From Polyangium jinanense (lineage in GTDB: Bacteria > Myxococcota > Polyangia > Polyangiales > Polyangiaceae), in assembly GCF_028435365.1 (NCBI RefSeq), contig NZ_JAGTJJ010000023.1, positions 62,001 through 126,000 of the forward strand: a DNA stretch of 64,000 bases, read 5' to 3'. Under the pieces are notes generated by a model. The model was not told the DNA's origin, made no database searches, and worked only from the letters and a program-made list of their open reading frames with translations. The position numbers were made by a program, and so were the translations under genes. Numbering within the stretch: the stretch's first letter is position 1; each line of letters starts with the position of its first letter. Shown here one piece after another: positions 1-7,481 of this stretch.

Positions 1-2
1 TC

Positions 3-1013
3 CCGTGGGACTGCCCGAACGCCTGTGATGGTCCGCCCCCGCTCCCCCCGAAGTGCTCGGATGGGGGAGCGGATGGAGGGATGTCGTCGCTTTGTCCGGG
101 CGGCGGCGAATGTGTAGACGAATCTCCGAAAAACTGGACGCTCGTCGCGTTTTTCTCCGACTGGCGCGAGCCGCCGCCGTGCCCCGACGACGCGCCGATT
201 CTCGCGTTCGAAGGGATCCCCGCGCCCCCTCCTCTTCTATGTGGCGAGTGCTCGTGCGAGGAGCCCGAGGGGTCGTGCAAGCTGCCGCAGACGTGGACCG
301 TCAGCTCCACCGGCTGTGATGATCCCGGGGGCGGTGTCAAGACAAACTTCGATCCGTCGACAAACTGGGACGGCACCTGCAACCAGGACAAAGCGATCCC
401 TTCCGCCACGCTTTGCGGCGGCGTGCCGTGCGTCCGGTCGATCACCATCTCGCCTCCGGTGATCGAGGAGCAGCCTTGCAAGGCACATACAAAAGGAGAT
501 CCGGGGCAGGAGATCCCCAAGGTCTGGAACGGTGGACCCGAGACCCCCCTCGGCCGGGTGTGCACGCGCGCCGAGCCCTGGCCGGTCTGCCACGGGCAGA
601 GCGAAAAGGTCTGCGGGCCGGCGGGGGACGACTACTCCTCTTGTATCTTCCGGGAGGGCGAGCACCTCTGTCCGGAGGGGTGGACCGGGGAGCGGCACGT
701 CCTTTACGGCGTGGTGAAGGACGAGCGCGAGTGCTCGGCTTGCACGTGCGAAGCGCCGACCGGCGGGATGTGTGAGGTGCTGATCTCCGCCTGGAGCAGC
801 CAAGGTTGCTCCCAGGTCGCCATCGCCCGTCCTATCTCTGCGGGGATGGTCGCTCCGTGTGACGACTTCATGCCCGGCACCCAGCTCAGTGGGAAGACGG
901 CGGAGCTCCTCAACTACACGAAGGGCACGTGCACCCCGAGCGGGGGCCAGGTCGTCGGCGAACTGACCCTTGACAAACCCGTAACGGTATGTTGCCGGGC
1001 GGCTACGTCCTGA
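3..1013 (+). CDS. Cysteine-rich secreted protein, 5' end outside window
   Basis: The frame is open from the left edge and stops at 1011-1013, so only the last 336 residues are seen. The visible part begins with a Pro/Cys-rich stretch (PWDCPNACDG) and has many cysteines scattered in pairs, such as CGECSCEE and CSACTCEA, which suggests a disulfide-rich extracytoplasmic protein. No catalytic motif is recognisable. Proteins of this style, with short Cys clusters and little other low-complexity sequence, are common among predicted exported proteins of myxobacteria; function is unknown. It converges on the next gene with only four bases between the stop codons. The internal methionine at 81 is unlikely to be the start because coding-like sequence continues upstream of it. 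Confidence 0.7.
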   Translation, partial: PWDCPNACDGPPPLPPKCSDGGADGGMSSLCPGGGECVDESPKNWTLVAFFSDWREPPPCPDDAPILAFEGIPAPPPLLCGECSCEEPEGSCKLPQTWTVSSTGCDDPGGGVKTNFDPSTNWDGTCNQDKAIPSATLCGGVPCVRSITISPPVIEEQPCKAHTKGDPGQEIPKVWNGGPETPLGRVCTRAEPWPVCHGQSEKVCGPAGDDYSSCIFREGEHLCPEGWTGERHVLYGVVKDERECSACTCEAPTGGMCEVLISAWSSQGCSQVAIARPISAGMVAPCDDFMPGTQLSGKTAELLNYTKGTCTPSGGQVVGELTLDKPVTVCCRAATS

Positions 1014-1017
1014 CTCG

Positions 1018-2253
1018 CTAGAACGTGAACGCGAGCGATGTGGTCACGCTCATCGCCAGCGGGAAGGGATCCGAGAAGCGTACGCCGTTCACCGTAAGCT
1101 GTCGGGCGAGGACGAACCCGAGCGCGTCCACGTCCGATCGCCACGTCACTCGCTCCCACACGGGGATTTCGGCCGCGACGCGCCCACCCAGCCCAAGCAA
1201 GGGGGACGCGTAAGGATTCCCGTACAGCCGGTTCGTCCCACTCCCAAGCAGCACGCCCCCCGCCAAGAGGCCACACGTCATGAACCGCCCGAACCGGTAA
1301 CACCCCGCCACCGTCCCCAGGTATGTCTCCACGTCCACCGACGTGGGCCCGTCCTGCGGGTTCGCCGTCATCCACGGCCACGCCGCGACGTCCAGCCCGA
1401 CGACCCACCGGGGCGCCACGTTCCACCCCGCCGACACCCGCGGCGCGAGGAACGGCTCGGGCGCCACGTTCAGGAAGGCCCCAACCCCCGCACCCAGAAA
1501 AAACCGCTTCGGAAGCGGAGGCGGCCTCGGCAGCGGAGGCGGAGACGGCCGCGGTTGTGGCTGCGGAGGCGCTGGCGGACACGGAGGCGCCGGCGGCTGC
1601 GGAGGCGGCGGCGGTTCCGGCGGCTCGAACGCGCCGAGCAGCTTCGCCGCCTCGAACGCCGTCGCGTAGAGCACCTCGAAGCACTCCGTCGCCGGCTCGT
1701 AGCTCCGATGCACCTCCTCCGCGACGTCCCCAGCCTCGTCCACGATCGTCACGTCGGCGAGCTTGGCCGCGTCGGGCGCGCGCCGGATGCGCACGGTGAG
1801 CGTCCGCGCGGCCGGCGGGTCGAACGTGGACACGGACACCCAGTTCGTGAGGATCGCCATGAAGACGAGCGGCCTGTCGCAGAGGGGCAGCGCGCGATCC
1901 ACCCTGAAGTCCAGGCGATGCCGCGGGACGTCCGCATGCGCCCGCGCCTCCGGGAAGAGCGCCCCGAAGGCGAAGCAGGCCGCGGCGAGGCCGCGCCGTG
2001 GCCACCCGCGCCTGGCCCCGGGACCGGCCCCGCCCGGGACGATCGTCGAGGCGCGTGTCGATTTTTCTGAACAACAGGGCCGCTCGCGACCTTTACATGC
2101 ATGAGGTCTGCTTTTGCGCGCGAGGACAAACCGATGGCCGGACCGGACGAGGACACGGAACCACCCAAGAGCGGCGAGCCCATGGCTCGGGCGTTCGAGC
2201 TCACCGTCCCCGCCTATCGGGAGCTCGTCGAGCGAATGGTGGCGCACGTGCAT
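1018..2253 (-). CDS. Envelope protein with proline-rich linker and beta-barrel-like C-terminus
   Basis: The convincing coding part runs from about 2025 down to 1018. It starts with a signal-peptide-like stretch (basic GWPRRG, then LAAACFAFGALF, cleavage near ARAHA), followed by a domain of about 110 residues, a proline tract of roughly 50 residues (PPEPPPPPQPPAPP and similar), and a C-terminal half with alternating short hydrophobic strands ending in LAFTF. A terminal aromatic Phe and that strand pattern are typical of outer-membrane barrels. The start is a problem: there is no ATG, GTG or TTG in frame between the signal-like segment and 2251-2253, and that ATG would overlap the divergent sigma-factor gene. 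A small frameshift near 2040-2070 or an unusual start is possible. Function unknown. Confidence 0.6.
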   Translation of the reverse strand: MHVRHHSLDELPIGGDGELERPSHGLAALGWFRVLVRSGHRFVLARKSRPHACKGRERPCCSEKSTRASTIVPGGAGPGARRGWPRRGLAAACFAFGALFPEARAHADVPRHRLDFRVDRALPLCDRPLVFMAILTNWVSVSTFDPPAARTLTVRIRRAPDAAKLADVTIVDEAGDVAEEVHRSYEPATECFEVLYATAFEAAKLLGAFEPPEPPPPPQPPAPPCPPAPPQPQPRPSPPPLPRPPPLPKRFFLGAGVGAFLNVAPEPFLAPRVSAGWNVAPRWVVGLDVAAWPWMTANPQDGPTSVDVETYLGTVAGCYRFGRFMTCGLLAGGVLLGSGTNRLYGNPYASPLLGLGGRVAAEIPVWERVTWRSDVDALGFVLARQLTVNGVRFSDPFPLAMSVTTSLAFTF

Positions 2254-3132
2254 CGGATCGGGCTTGGAGCGCATGTGCATGGGATCGACGTCGTGCATGA
2301 TGCATTCGTGACCGCATTAGGCAAGCCCATTGAGGAACAACCGAGCACACACGAATGGGAAGAGTTCGTCGCGTGGATGTGCAAGCTCGCTCAATATGCG
2401 GCCCTGTCAAACCTCAAGCCCAAGCGCCGGCGGACATACGTTTCTCTCGCGCCGCTCGGCGACCTCGACGAGCGGATCGCCGGAACGCGGGATGACGAGC
2501 ACGACGCCGCGGTGCGAATGGCCTATCACGCGCTACCGGCCGAGATGCGCGATATCGTCGGCGCACACGCGGTCGAAGGAAAAACCATACGCGAGATCGC
2601 CGCCGAGACGAAGCTGGCCCCGACCACCGTCTTCCACCGCTATTCTCGTGGCATCGGTCTCCTCCACACGAGGCTCGAATTCGTCGAAGAGGCGCCATCG
2701 CGTGCTATCGGGCGGAGCGCCATCGCCCTGCCGTTCCTGCTTCTTGTCCTGGCCGCGCGCGTGGCACGCGCGGCTATCTCCTCCGCATTTGGGCAGCTCC
2801 GCACGTCCCTCGCGCGGTCCCCGATGCGCGTCATGGGCAGCGTCGCCGTGGGCGCGGCGATCGGCATGTGGCCGTCCGGGGGGACACCGCAGGCCATGCC
2901 GGGCACGATCACGGCAAGTCAAGCCACCCGCGCCGACGTCGTCCGCCGGGACGAGCCGCGAAGCATTGCCACGATCCAGGGCAGCGACGCACGCACGGAG
3001 GACGCCACACGGCATGGAAGCCCAAGGCGTCTTCCGCTGGCGCCGCCCCAGCGTGACCATGCAAAGCCCTTCGATTGGATGGCTGCGAATGCCACGAGAC
3101 GCGGCGAGGCGAGCGTTACGGGCGCGAAGTAG
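2134..3132 (+). CDS. ECF-like RNA polymerase sigma factor with hydrophobic C-terminal segment
   Basis: This 332-residue protein has a sigma-70 region-2-like N-terminal half (the helical part around VVHDAFVTALG and EFVAWMCKLAQYAAL) and a region-4 helix-turn-helix near residues 150-185 (GKTIREIAAETKLAPTTVF). After region 4 comes a hydrophobic stretch around residue 195 (IALPFLLLVLAARVARAA), a second weakly hydrophobic patch (VMGSVAVGAAIGMW) and a polar tail, so it may be membrane-tethered, or the tail may act as a built-in anti-sigma module. ATG 2134 is preferred because GAGGAC lies seven bases upstream; ATG 2101 is in frame but has no ribosome-binding site. It is transcribed divergently from the preceding envelope gene. 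The family call is good; the membrane topology is inferred from hydrophobicity only. Confidence 0.78.
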   Translation: MAGPDEDTEPPKSGEPMARAFELTVPAYRELVERMVAHVHRIGLGAHVHGIDVVHDAFVTALGKPIEEQPSTHEWEEFVAWMCKLAQYAALSNLKPKRRRTYVSLAPLGDLDERIAGTRDDEHDAAVRMAYHALPAEMRDIVGAHAVEGKTIREIAAETKLAPTTVFHRYSRGIGLLHTRLEFVEEAPSRAIGRSAIALPFLLLVLAARVARAAISSAFGQLRTSLARSPMRVMGSVAVGAAIGMWPSGGTPQAMPGTITASQATRADVVRRDEPRSIATIQGSDARTEDATRHGSPRRLPLAPPQRDHAKPFDWMAANATRRGEASVTGAK

Positions 3133-3138
3133 CTTCGC

Positions 3139-3723
3139 TCAACGCCGCGCGATGACGCCACCAAGCACAATCGCATGCATAGCCGCATGCAATCGCCCCA
3201 CCTCGTCCCGTTCTTCCATGAAGATCCACGGCGGCGCGAAGCTCTTGTAAGCCCGGAGCAAGACCCGCGCCGCGAGATCCGAATCGGCCACGTCGAGCTC
3301 GCCGGCCTCGGTCCCTCGCCGAAGCAAGTCCGCGAGCAGGGCCCGTTCTTCCTGGTAAAACCGCTCGGACGCGCTCTTCACGGCGGGGCTCCCGCAATGG
3401 AACAAGTCACACGCGTGCGCGCCGCCGTCCGCCTGCGTGAAATACGCTCGCAGCCGCGCGTCGAGCGCGCCCACGAGACGCTCGCCGAACGAGCGCCCGT
3501 CCGCCACCGCCGCCGCCCGCATCGCGTCGAGCACGACGTCGTACCGCGAGCGCGACAGCTCCTCGACGATCGCCTCCTTCGACGAGAATTCGAGGTACAC
3601 CGTACCCACGCCGACGCCTGCTTCCCGCGCCACGTCCGCCACCGTGGTTTTTTGCGGCCCGTAATGCCGGAGCAAGCGATCGGCGGCCTGGAGAATCTGC
3701 TCGCGGCGCGCGGTGTCGTTCAT
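3139..3723 (-). CDS. TetR/AcrR family transcriptional regulator
   Basis: This 194-residue protein opens with a textbook TetR DNA-binding domain: REQILQAADRLLRHYG, then the helix-turn-helix TVADVAREAGVGVGTVYLEF and a following lysine (SSKEAI), within residues 5-55. The remaining helical part (LLADLLRRGTEAGEL, LAARVLLRAYKSF) is the usual ligand-binding and dimerisation domain and gives no clue to the ligand. ATG 3723 is chosen because GAGGGAAGG precedes it; the frame extends a little further upstream. It converges with the sigma-factor gene, six bases apart. No efflux pump or obvious target operon lies next to it, so its regulon cannot be told from context. Confidence 0.93.
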   Translation of the reverse strand: MNDTARREQILQAADRLLRHYGPQKTTVADVAREAGVGVGTVYLEFSSKEAIVEELSRSRYDVVLDAMRAAAVADGRSFGERLVGALDARLRAYFTQADGGAHACDLFHCGSPAVKSASERFYQEERALLADLLRRGTEAGELDVADSDLAARVLLRAYKSFAPPWIFMEERDEVGRLHAAMHAIVLGGVIARR

Positions 3724-3816
3724 GAACCTTCCCTCGAACCGTGAACGAGTTTGCCACAGGTTCACGTCGAAGGGATCCCCCCATCGTCACGGCCCTGCTC
3801 GGGCCGTGCGTCCGGG

Positions 3817-4212
3817 TCACTCCGTGGGCGCGGTGCGCGGGGCCATCGGGCCGGGGGAGGTGCGGGGCGTGGCGCGCAGATCCGCGGGGGCCGCGCCGCC
3901 CTTCGTCGCGCCGGTCGGGGCCGTCGCCGCGGGCGGCTGGGCCGCGGCCGTGGTCGTGCCCGTGGGCTTCGGGGCCGCCGAGGAGGCAGGATCGGGGGGC
4001 AGGTCGGCGGCGGACATGGCGGGCACGGGCAGCGGGCCGAGGTCGACCTTGGGCGGGCTCGCGGGGACGACGTCCATCGGCTTCGGGGCCGTGAGCGGCT
4101 CGGCCGAGGCGGCGGGGGAGGGCGAAGGCGCGCTCTCTTCGCAGCCGAGGGCGAAGGGCGCGAGCCCGAGGGCGAGCGCGGCGACAGCGAGCGACGTCTG
4201 CGTGTGGGTCAT
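3817..4212 (-). CDS. Small Pro/Ala-rich lipoprotein
   Basis: This 131-residue protein has a clear lipoprotein signal: short N-terminus MTHTQTS, hydrophobic LAVAALALGLAPFA, and lipobox ending LGC followed by EES. The rest is almost entirely Pro, Ala, Ser and Thr with no predicted fold, ending in PMAPRTAPTE. It is likely an outer-membrane-anchored flexible protein or spacer. The start at 4212 is chosen because it leaves a short, normal signal peptide; an in-frame start at 4248 would add 12 basic residues. It is divergent from the next lipoprotein gene. No known family is recognised. Confidence 0.6.
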   Translation of the reverse strand: MTHTQTSLAVAALALGLAPFALGCEESAPSPSPAASAEPLTAPKPMDVVPASPPKVDLGPLPVPAMSAADLPPDPASSAAPKPTGTTTAAAQPPAATAPTGATKGGAAPADLRATPRTSPGPMAPRTAPTE

Positions 4213-4287
4213 GCGTTCCGGCTTAACAGAACGGCGGCGCGGCGTCACCGGCGCGCGGTTTGCAGCCCCGGACGGCGGGGGAGAGCC

Positions 4288-4911
4288 ATGGTGCGTGGGG
4301 CGCTTTGCGGGGGATTGCTCCTGCTCGGCGGGTGCGTGGTCGTCATGCGGGACAATGCGCCGCCCGCGAACCTGCCCCTCGTCCGCCAGATCCAGCAGGA
4401 AGCGCTGCGGGTGTCCCCGCCGCCCGACATGTACGTCGCCCCCGAGCGCTTGGCCGAGCGCAGCTCGGACTTCAGCATCAACCTGCGGCGCACGCTGCTC
4501 GGTCCGATGCCGCCGAGCGACGCGGACATGGCGCTTTTGCTACGGCTCTTCGCGCTCACCTTGGAGGAAGTGCCCGAAGGCGAGCGGGTGGGTACGAGCG
4601 TTGCGGCCGCGGAGATGCAGGAGGCGGCCGCGGCGATGCGGGGCCCGGGGCTTTCGGGCTCGCCGCCTTTGCGCGCGGCCTTCGTGCGTGGGTTCTCCGT
4701 CGGCGTGGAGACGCTGCTCGCGCTCGCGGAGGGCCCGTACGGCGGCGCGACGAACGACCTCGTCGATCGCACGACCGAGCTCGAATCGAGTTATGCGGTG
4801 GCGATGGGAGAGCCGCAGCCGATGCGGTACGAGGTGGCGCTCGAGGTCATGCGGCGGGCGCAGCTCGTGCTGAAGGAGATCGAGGAGATCGTGAGCATGC
4901 CGGCGCCCTGA
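4288..4911 (+). CDS. Predicted lipoprotein of unknown function
   Basis: This 207-residue protein begins MVRGALCGGLLLLGGC, a lipoprotein signal with lipobox LGGC, so it should be anchored in the outer or inner membrane. The mature part is largely helical and acidic (LLRLFALTLEEVPEGE, ALEVMRRAQLVLKEIEEI) without catalytic motifs. The start at 4288 has GGGGGAGAG just upstream. The frame is open further upstream to about 3751, but that part lies antisense to the preceding lipoprotein gene and looks non-coding. It converges with the STAS-like cluster, 12 bases away. I do not recognise the family. Confidence 0.7.
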   Translation: MVRGALCGGLLLLGGCVVVMRDNAPPANLPLVRQIQQEALRVSPPPDMYVAPERLAERSSDFSINLRRTLLGPMPPSDADMALLLRLFALTLEEVPEGERVGTSVAAAEMQEAAAAMRGPGLSGSPPLRAAFVRGFSVGVETLLALAEGPYGGATNDLVDRTTELESSYAVAMGEPQPMRYEVALEVMRRAQLVLKEIEEIVSMPAP

Positions 4912-4923
4912 AAGGCCGCTTTC

Positions 4924-5358
4924 TCAGCGGGGATGGGCCGCCGCGTGTGTGGCCTCGAAGGCGCGCCGCTGGGCGTGGAGCCACGGGAGCGCGGTCGCTT
5001 GGTCGTCGAAGAATGCATAAGGAAACGATAACTTCGGCGAGAGCACCTTCGTCGCGCGCATGACCATTTCGGCGACCACGCGCAGGGCGAAATGGGCGCT
5101 CACGAAGGCGAGGGCGTCGTACGCCGGCACGACGCGGGGCCCCAGGATCCGCACGCGCCGGGGCACCGTCGTCACGCTCGACACGTCCGCCAGCGTGAAA
5201 AGCCGTCCCTCCCGTTCCTTCACCGTCCGAAGCACATCGGTGATGGCAATGACGTCGTCGATGGCGATATCCGGCTTGAACTCGACGACGACCATGTCGG
5301 GCGTCACGAATCTGACGCAATGGTCACCGAATCGGAGGACCGTGGGTAGGGAGGACAT
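4924..5358 (-). CDS. SpoIIAA/STAS-like domain protein (paralogue 3 of 3)
   Basis: This 144-residue protein is the last of three tandem paralogues. It shares their plan: an N-terminal strand pair (VLRFGDHCVRFVTPDMVVVEF), a middle segment with TLADVSSVTTVPRRVR, then ALAFVSAHFALRVVAEMVMRA and a C-terminal FFDDQATALPWL. The last motif resembles the FFD-x-E-AL-WL ending of SpoIIAA-like (STAS/SEC14-type) proteins, which are small partner-binding domains rather than enzymes. It lies 35 bases downstream of the second paralogue, so the three are probably one transcript. It is the most diverged of the three: the GVR-x-MIIAA core is replaced by ALRVVAEMVMRA. The binding partner is unknown. Confidence 0.75.
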   Translation of the reverse strand: MSSLPTVLRFGDHCVRFVTPDMVVVEFKPDIAIDDVIAITDVLRTVKEREGRLFTLADVSSVTTVPRRVRILGPRVVPAYDALAFVSAHFALRVVAEMVMRATKVLSPKLSFPYAFFDDQATALPWLHAQRRAFEATHAAAHPR

Positions 5359-5393
5359 GGAAAGCTACTTGTATCGCGCCGAGCCTCGATCCT

Positions 5394-5828
5394 TCAAGCG
5401 GCGTGGTTTGAGGATGCGACGCGCGGCTGTGAATGAAGCCAGGCGAGCGCTTCCTCCTTGTGATCGAAGAATGCGAAGGGGTAACGCGGCCGCTCGGGTT
5501 TCAGGATCCGGATGGCGGCGATGATCATCTCGAGGACGACCCGCACGCCGAACGGCGCGCCGACGAAGGCCAGGGCCGCGTGCTTGGAGGCGTCTTTGCG
5601 GGCGCGGACCGCCTCCCGGAGGTCGCGCGGAACGCTCTTCAAGGGCGTGATATCCATCAGCACCTTGCACGGACCTCGCTCGGCCGTCGTCCGGTATACA
5701 TGATCGAGGACGCGGTTGCAGTCGTCCACCTCGAGCGGAACCGCGAACTCCAGGACGAGCAGGTCGGGCGGCACGAACGTCACGACGTGCGGGCCGAAGC
5801 GGATGCGTTCCGTCGAATCGTTTTTCAT
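5394..5828 (-). CDS. SpoIIAA/STAS-like domain protein (paralogue 2 of 3)
   Basis: This 144-residue middle paralogue shares with the first copy the segments KVLMDIT, VPR-x-(L/V)RE, AALAFVGAPFGVRV, MIIAAIRIL and a C-terminal FFDHKEEALAWL. These fit the SpoIIAA-like fold, in which a central sheet and short helices make a docking surface; no enzyme motif is present. ATG 5828 is chosen because it aligns with the MENDSPERI start of the neighbour (here MKNDSTERI); a TTG two codons upstream is also possible. It sits 82 bases behind paralogue 1. Local gene duplication is obvious from the protein similarity, but the DNA has diverged substantially. Confidence 0.78.
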   Translation of the reverse strand: MKNDSTERIRFGPHVVTFVPPDLLVLEFAVPLEVDDCNRVLDHVYRTTAERGPCKVLMDITPLKSVPRDLREAVRARKDASKHAALAFVGAPFGVRVVLEMIIAAIRILKPERPRYPFAFFDHKEEALAWLHSQPRVASSNHAA

Positions 5829-5910
5829 GGGCAAGAGGAGCGACCGGCGCCGAGGATCGATAGGTTACCACGAGGCCTACACGAGCGGCGCGCCTCCCGC
5901 ACGGTTTGCG

Positions 5911-6360
5911 TCAGCGCGACCCTTGGGGCGTATCGTTCGCGCGGCGTGGGGCGGAGGGGGCGGCGCGGAGCCAGGTGAGCGCTTCCTCCTTGCGATCGAA
6001 AAAGCTGTGGGGATACGCGGGTACGTCGGGCCGGAGGATTCGCACGGCGGCGATGATCATGTCGATGGCGACGCGCACGCCGAACCGCGCGCCGACGAAG
6101 GCCAGGGCCGCGGTCGTGCTCTTGGTGTTGCGGGTGCGGATCGACTCCCGCACGCCCCGGGGCACGTTCGTCACGTGGGTGATGTCCATCAGCACCTTGA
6201 GCGGGCCTCGTCGGGAACCGGTTTGCCACATCAAGTCGAGGATACGGCCCGCCTGGCTCCCATCGAGGGGAGAGCCGAAATCGACCTGGAGCATGTTGGG
6301 CGGCAGGATGGTCACGAGATGCGGGCCCACGGCAATGCGTTCCGGCGAATCGTTTTCCAT
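5911..6360 (-). CDS. SpoIIAA/STAS-like domain protein (paralogue 1 of 3)
   Basis: This 149-residue protein is the first gene of the tandem triplet. Its N-terminus is MENDSPERIAVGPHLVTILP; the middle has PLKVLMDITHVTNVPRGVRE, then AALAFVGARFGVRVAIDMII and AAVRILRPDVPAYP, ending near FFDRKEEALTWL. The pattern matches SpoIIAA-like/STAS-type small domains known mostly as protein-interaction or regulatory modules. A Lys/Thr-rich loop (TRNTKSTTA) distinguishes this copy. It lies 112 bases downstream of the envelope-protein gene on the same strand and could be co-transcribed or have its own promoter in that gap. Specific role unknown. Confidence 0.78.
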   Translation of the reverse strand: MENDSPERIAVGPHLVTILPPNMLQVDFGSPLDGSQAGRILDLMWQTGSRRGPLKVLMDITHVTNVPRGVRESIRTRNTKSTTAALAFVGARFGVRVAIDMIIAAVRILRPDVPAYPHSFFDRKEEALTWLRAAPSAPRRANDTPQGSR

Positions 6361-6472
6361 GCGCAGAACGAACCGTACCAGCGTTTTTCGTGGCGTCTAG
6401 CGCCCTGATTGTGCGGTAATTCCGCAAAGGATACACGATTGCCAGGGGAGGCCACGCGTGTGAACTTCGTGG

Positions 6473-7471
6473 TCAAAGCGTTCCCTTGAACGTGAAACCA
6501 CCCACGATGTAAGGCACCGTAGCGGCGACTTCCTGCCCCGTCCGATAAGGGTTCCGGATCCACCAGCTCACGTTCAAAAAAATGCCGGGCGCATTGAAAC
6601 GTTTGGGGCCATTGTGCTCGGGGAACTGCCATCCGACGAGTGGTCCCGCGAACTCGACCGGCGTGATCTGCTCGGCCCGCGCCTCCTCCCCGGCAATGAT
6701 CTCGGCCGGGAAAAACGTGTGATACACGCCGTGCCGCGCGCCGGCCATGAGGCCGAACGAGGTCACGAAGAGGAGATCCGTTTCGTTCGAGACCATCCAG
6801 CCGTCGTCTTTCGCGAGCATGCCGAGCGGGAGATCGAAATAGAATCGGTCGCCGGGCGTGATCGTGAAATCGGTATGGATGAACTGCGTGTCCGACACGA
6901 GCAGGAACGGCCCGCCCTTGGCCTGCAAGATCACGTCGGCCGTGAAGATGCCCCCGGTCGTCGGATAGGCGAGCCCTTGCTTTCCGCGCTCGATCTGCCG
7001 CACGTCGCCGAAATCTTCGGAGACGTGCTTGAACGATTGCAGCGTGTCGTACGTCCCGAAGAGGGCCATTCCTTCGTAGGCGAACAGGAATTGCAGAAAC
7101 GCGAGCGGCTGCACGTCGAGGCGCAGCCCTCCGCGGATGTACGCCGGCGTGATCGTGGTGACGGCGTTGATGCCGATGTACGTGCGCTGGAGGAGGATGT
7201 TCTCCTGCGGGCCGAGCAGCGGGCGCTGGTAGCCGATGCGGAAGAACGTCGAGAGCCCGAGCGGATTGTAACGCACCGCGGTCGTGCTCCGGTAGACGAA
7301 CCCTTTGTGCACATAAGGCTGTTCGTCTTTGGGAGCCTCGTCGTTTGGCGGCGGATCGTTCGGGGCCGGATCTTTCGGGGGATCGGCTGCAAAAGCGGGG
7401 GGCGCGAAGAGGAGCGCCCCCAAGAGGATCCACGCCCGCGCGCGGCTGCGCGGGCCGGTCTTCGGCAACAT
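6473..7471 (-). CDS. Exported beta-rich outer-membrane-type protein downstream of the vault-like gene
   Basis: This 332-residue protein has a signal peptide (RSRARAWILLGALLFAPPAFA, cleavage after AFA), then a short Pro/Asp/Asn-rich spacer (KDPAPNDPPPNDEAPKDE). The rest is rich in aromatic residues and alternating strands (TTAVRYNPLGLSTFFRIGY, TYIGINAVTTITPAYIRGG, ending GGFTFKG), as in outer-membrane barrels. No enzymatic motif is seen. It starts only 10 bases after the stop of the vault-like gene on the same strand, so the two are very likely co-transcribed. That places an envelope protein alongside a large predicted cytoplasmic assembly protein, a pairing I cannot explain from known systems. 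Confidence 0.72.
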   Translation of the reverse strand: MLPKTGPRSRARAWILLGALLFAPPAFAADPPKDPAPNDPPPNDEAPKDEQPYVHKGFVYRSTTAVRYNPLGLSTFFRIGYQRPLLGPQENILLQRTYIGINAVTTITPAYIRGGLRLDVQPLAFLQFLFAYEGMALFGTYDTLQSFKHVSEDFGDVRQIERGKQGLAYPTTGGIFTADVILQAKGGPFLLVSDTQFIHTDFTITPGDRFYFDLPLGMLAKDDGWMVSNETDLLFVTSFGLMAGARHGVYHTFFPAEIIAGEEARAEQITPVEFAGPLVGWQFPEHNGPKRFNAPGIFLNVSWWIRNPYRTGQEVAATVPYIVGGFTFKGTL

Positions 7472-7481
7472 GAGGCCGACG

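Noticed and set aside
4915..4932. Short CCGCT/AGCGG hairpin between the convergent genes at 4911 and 4924
   Set aside because: Only five base pairs and no T run; too weak to call a terminator.
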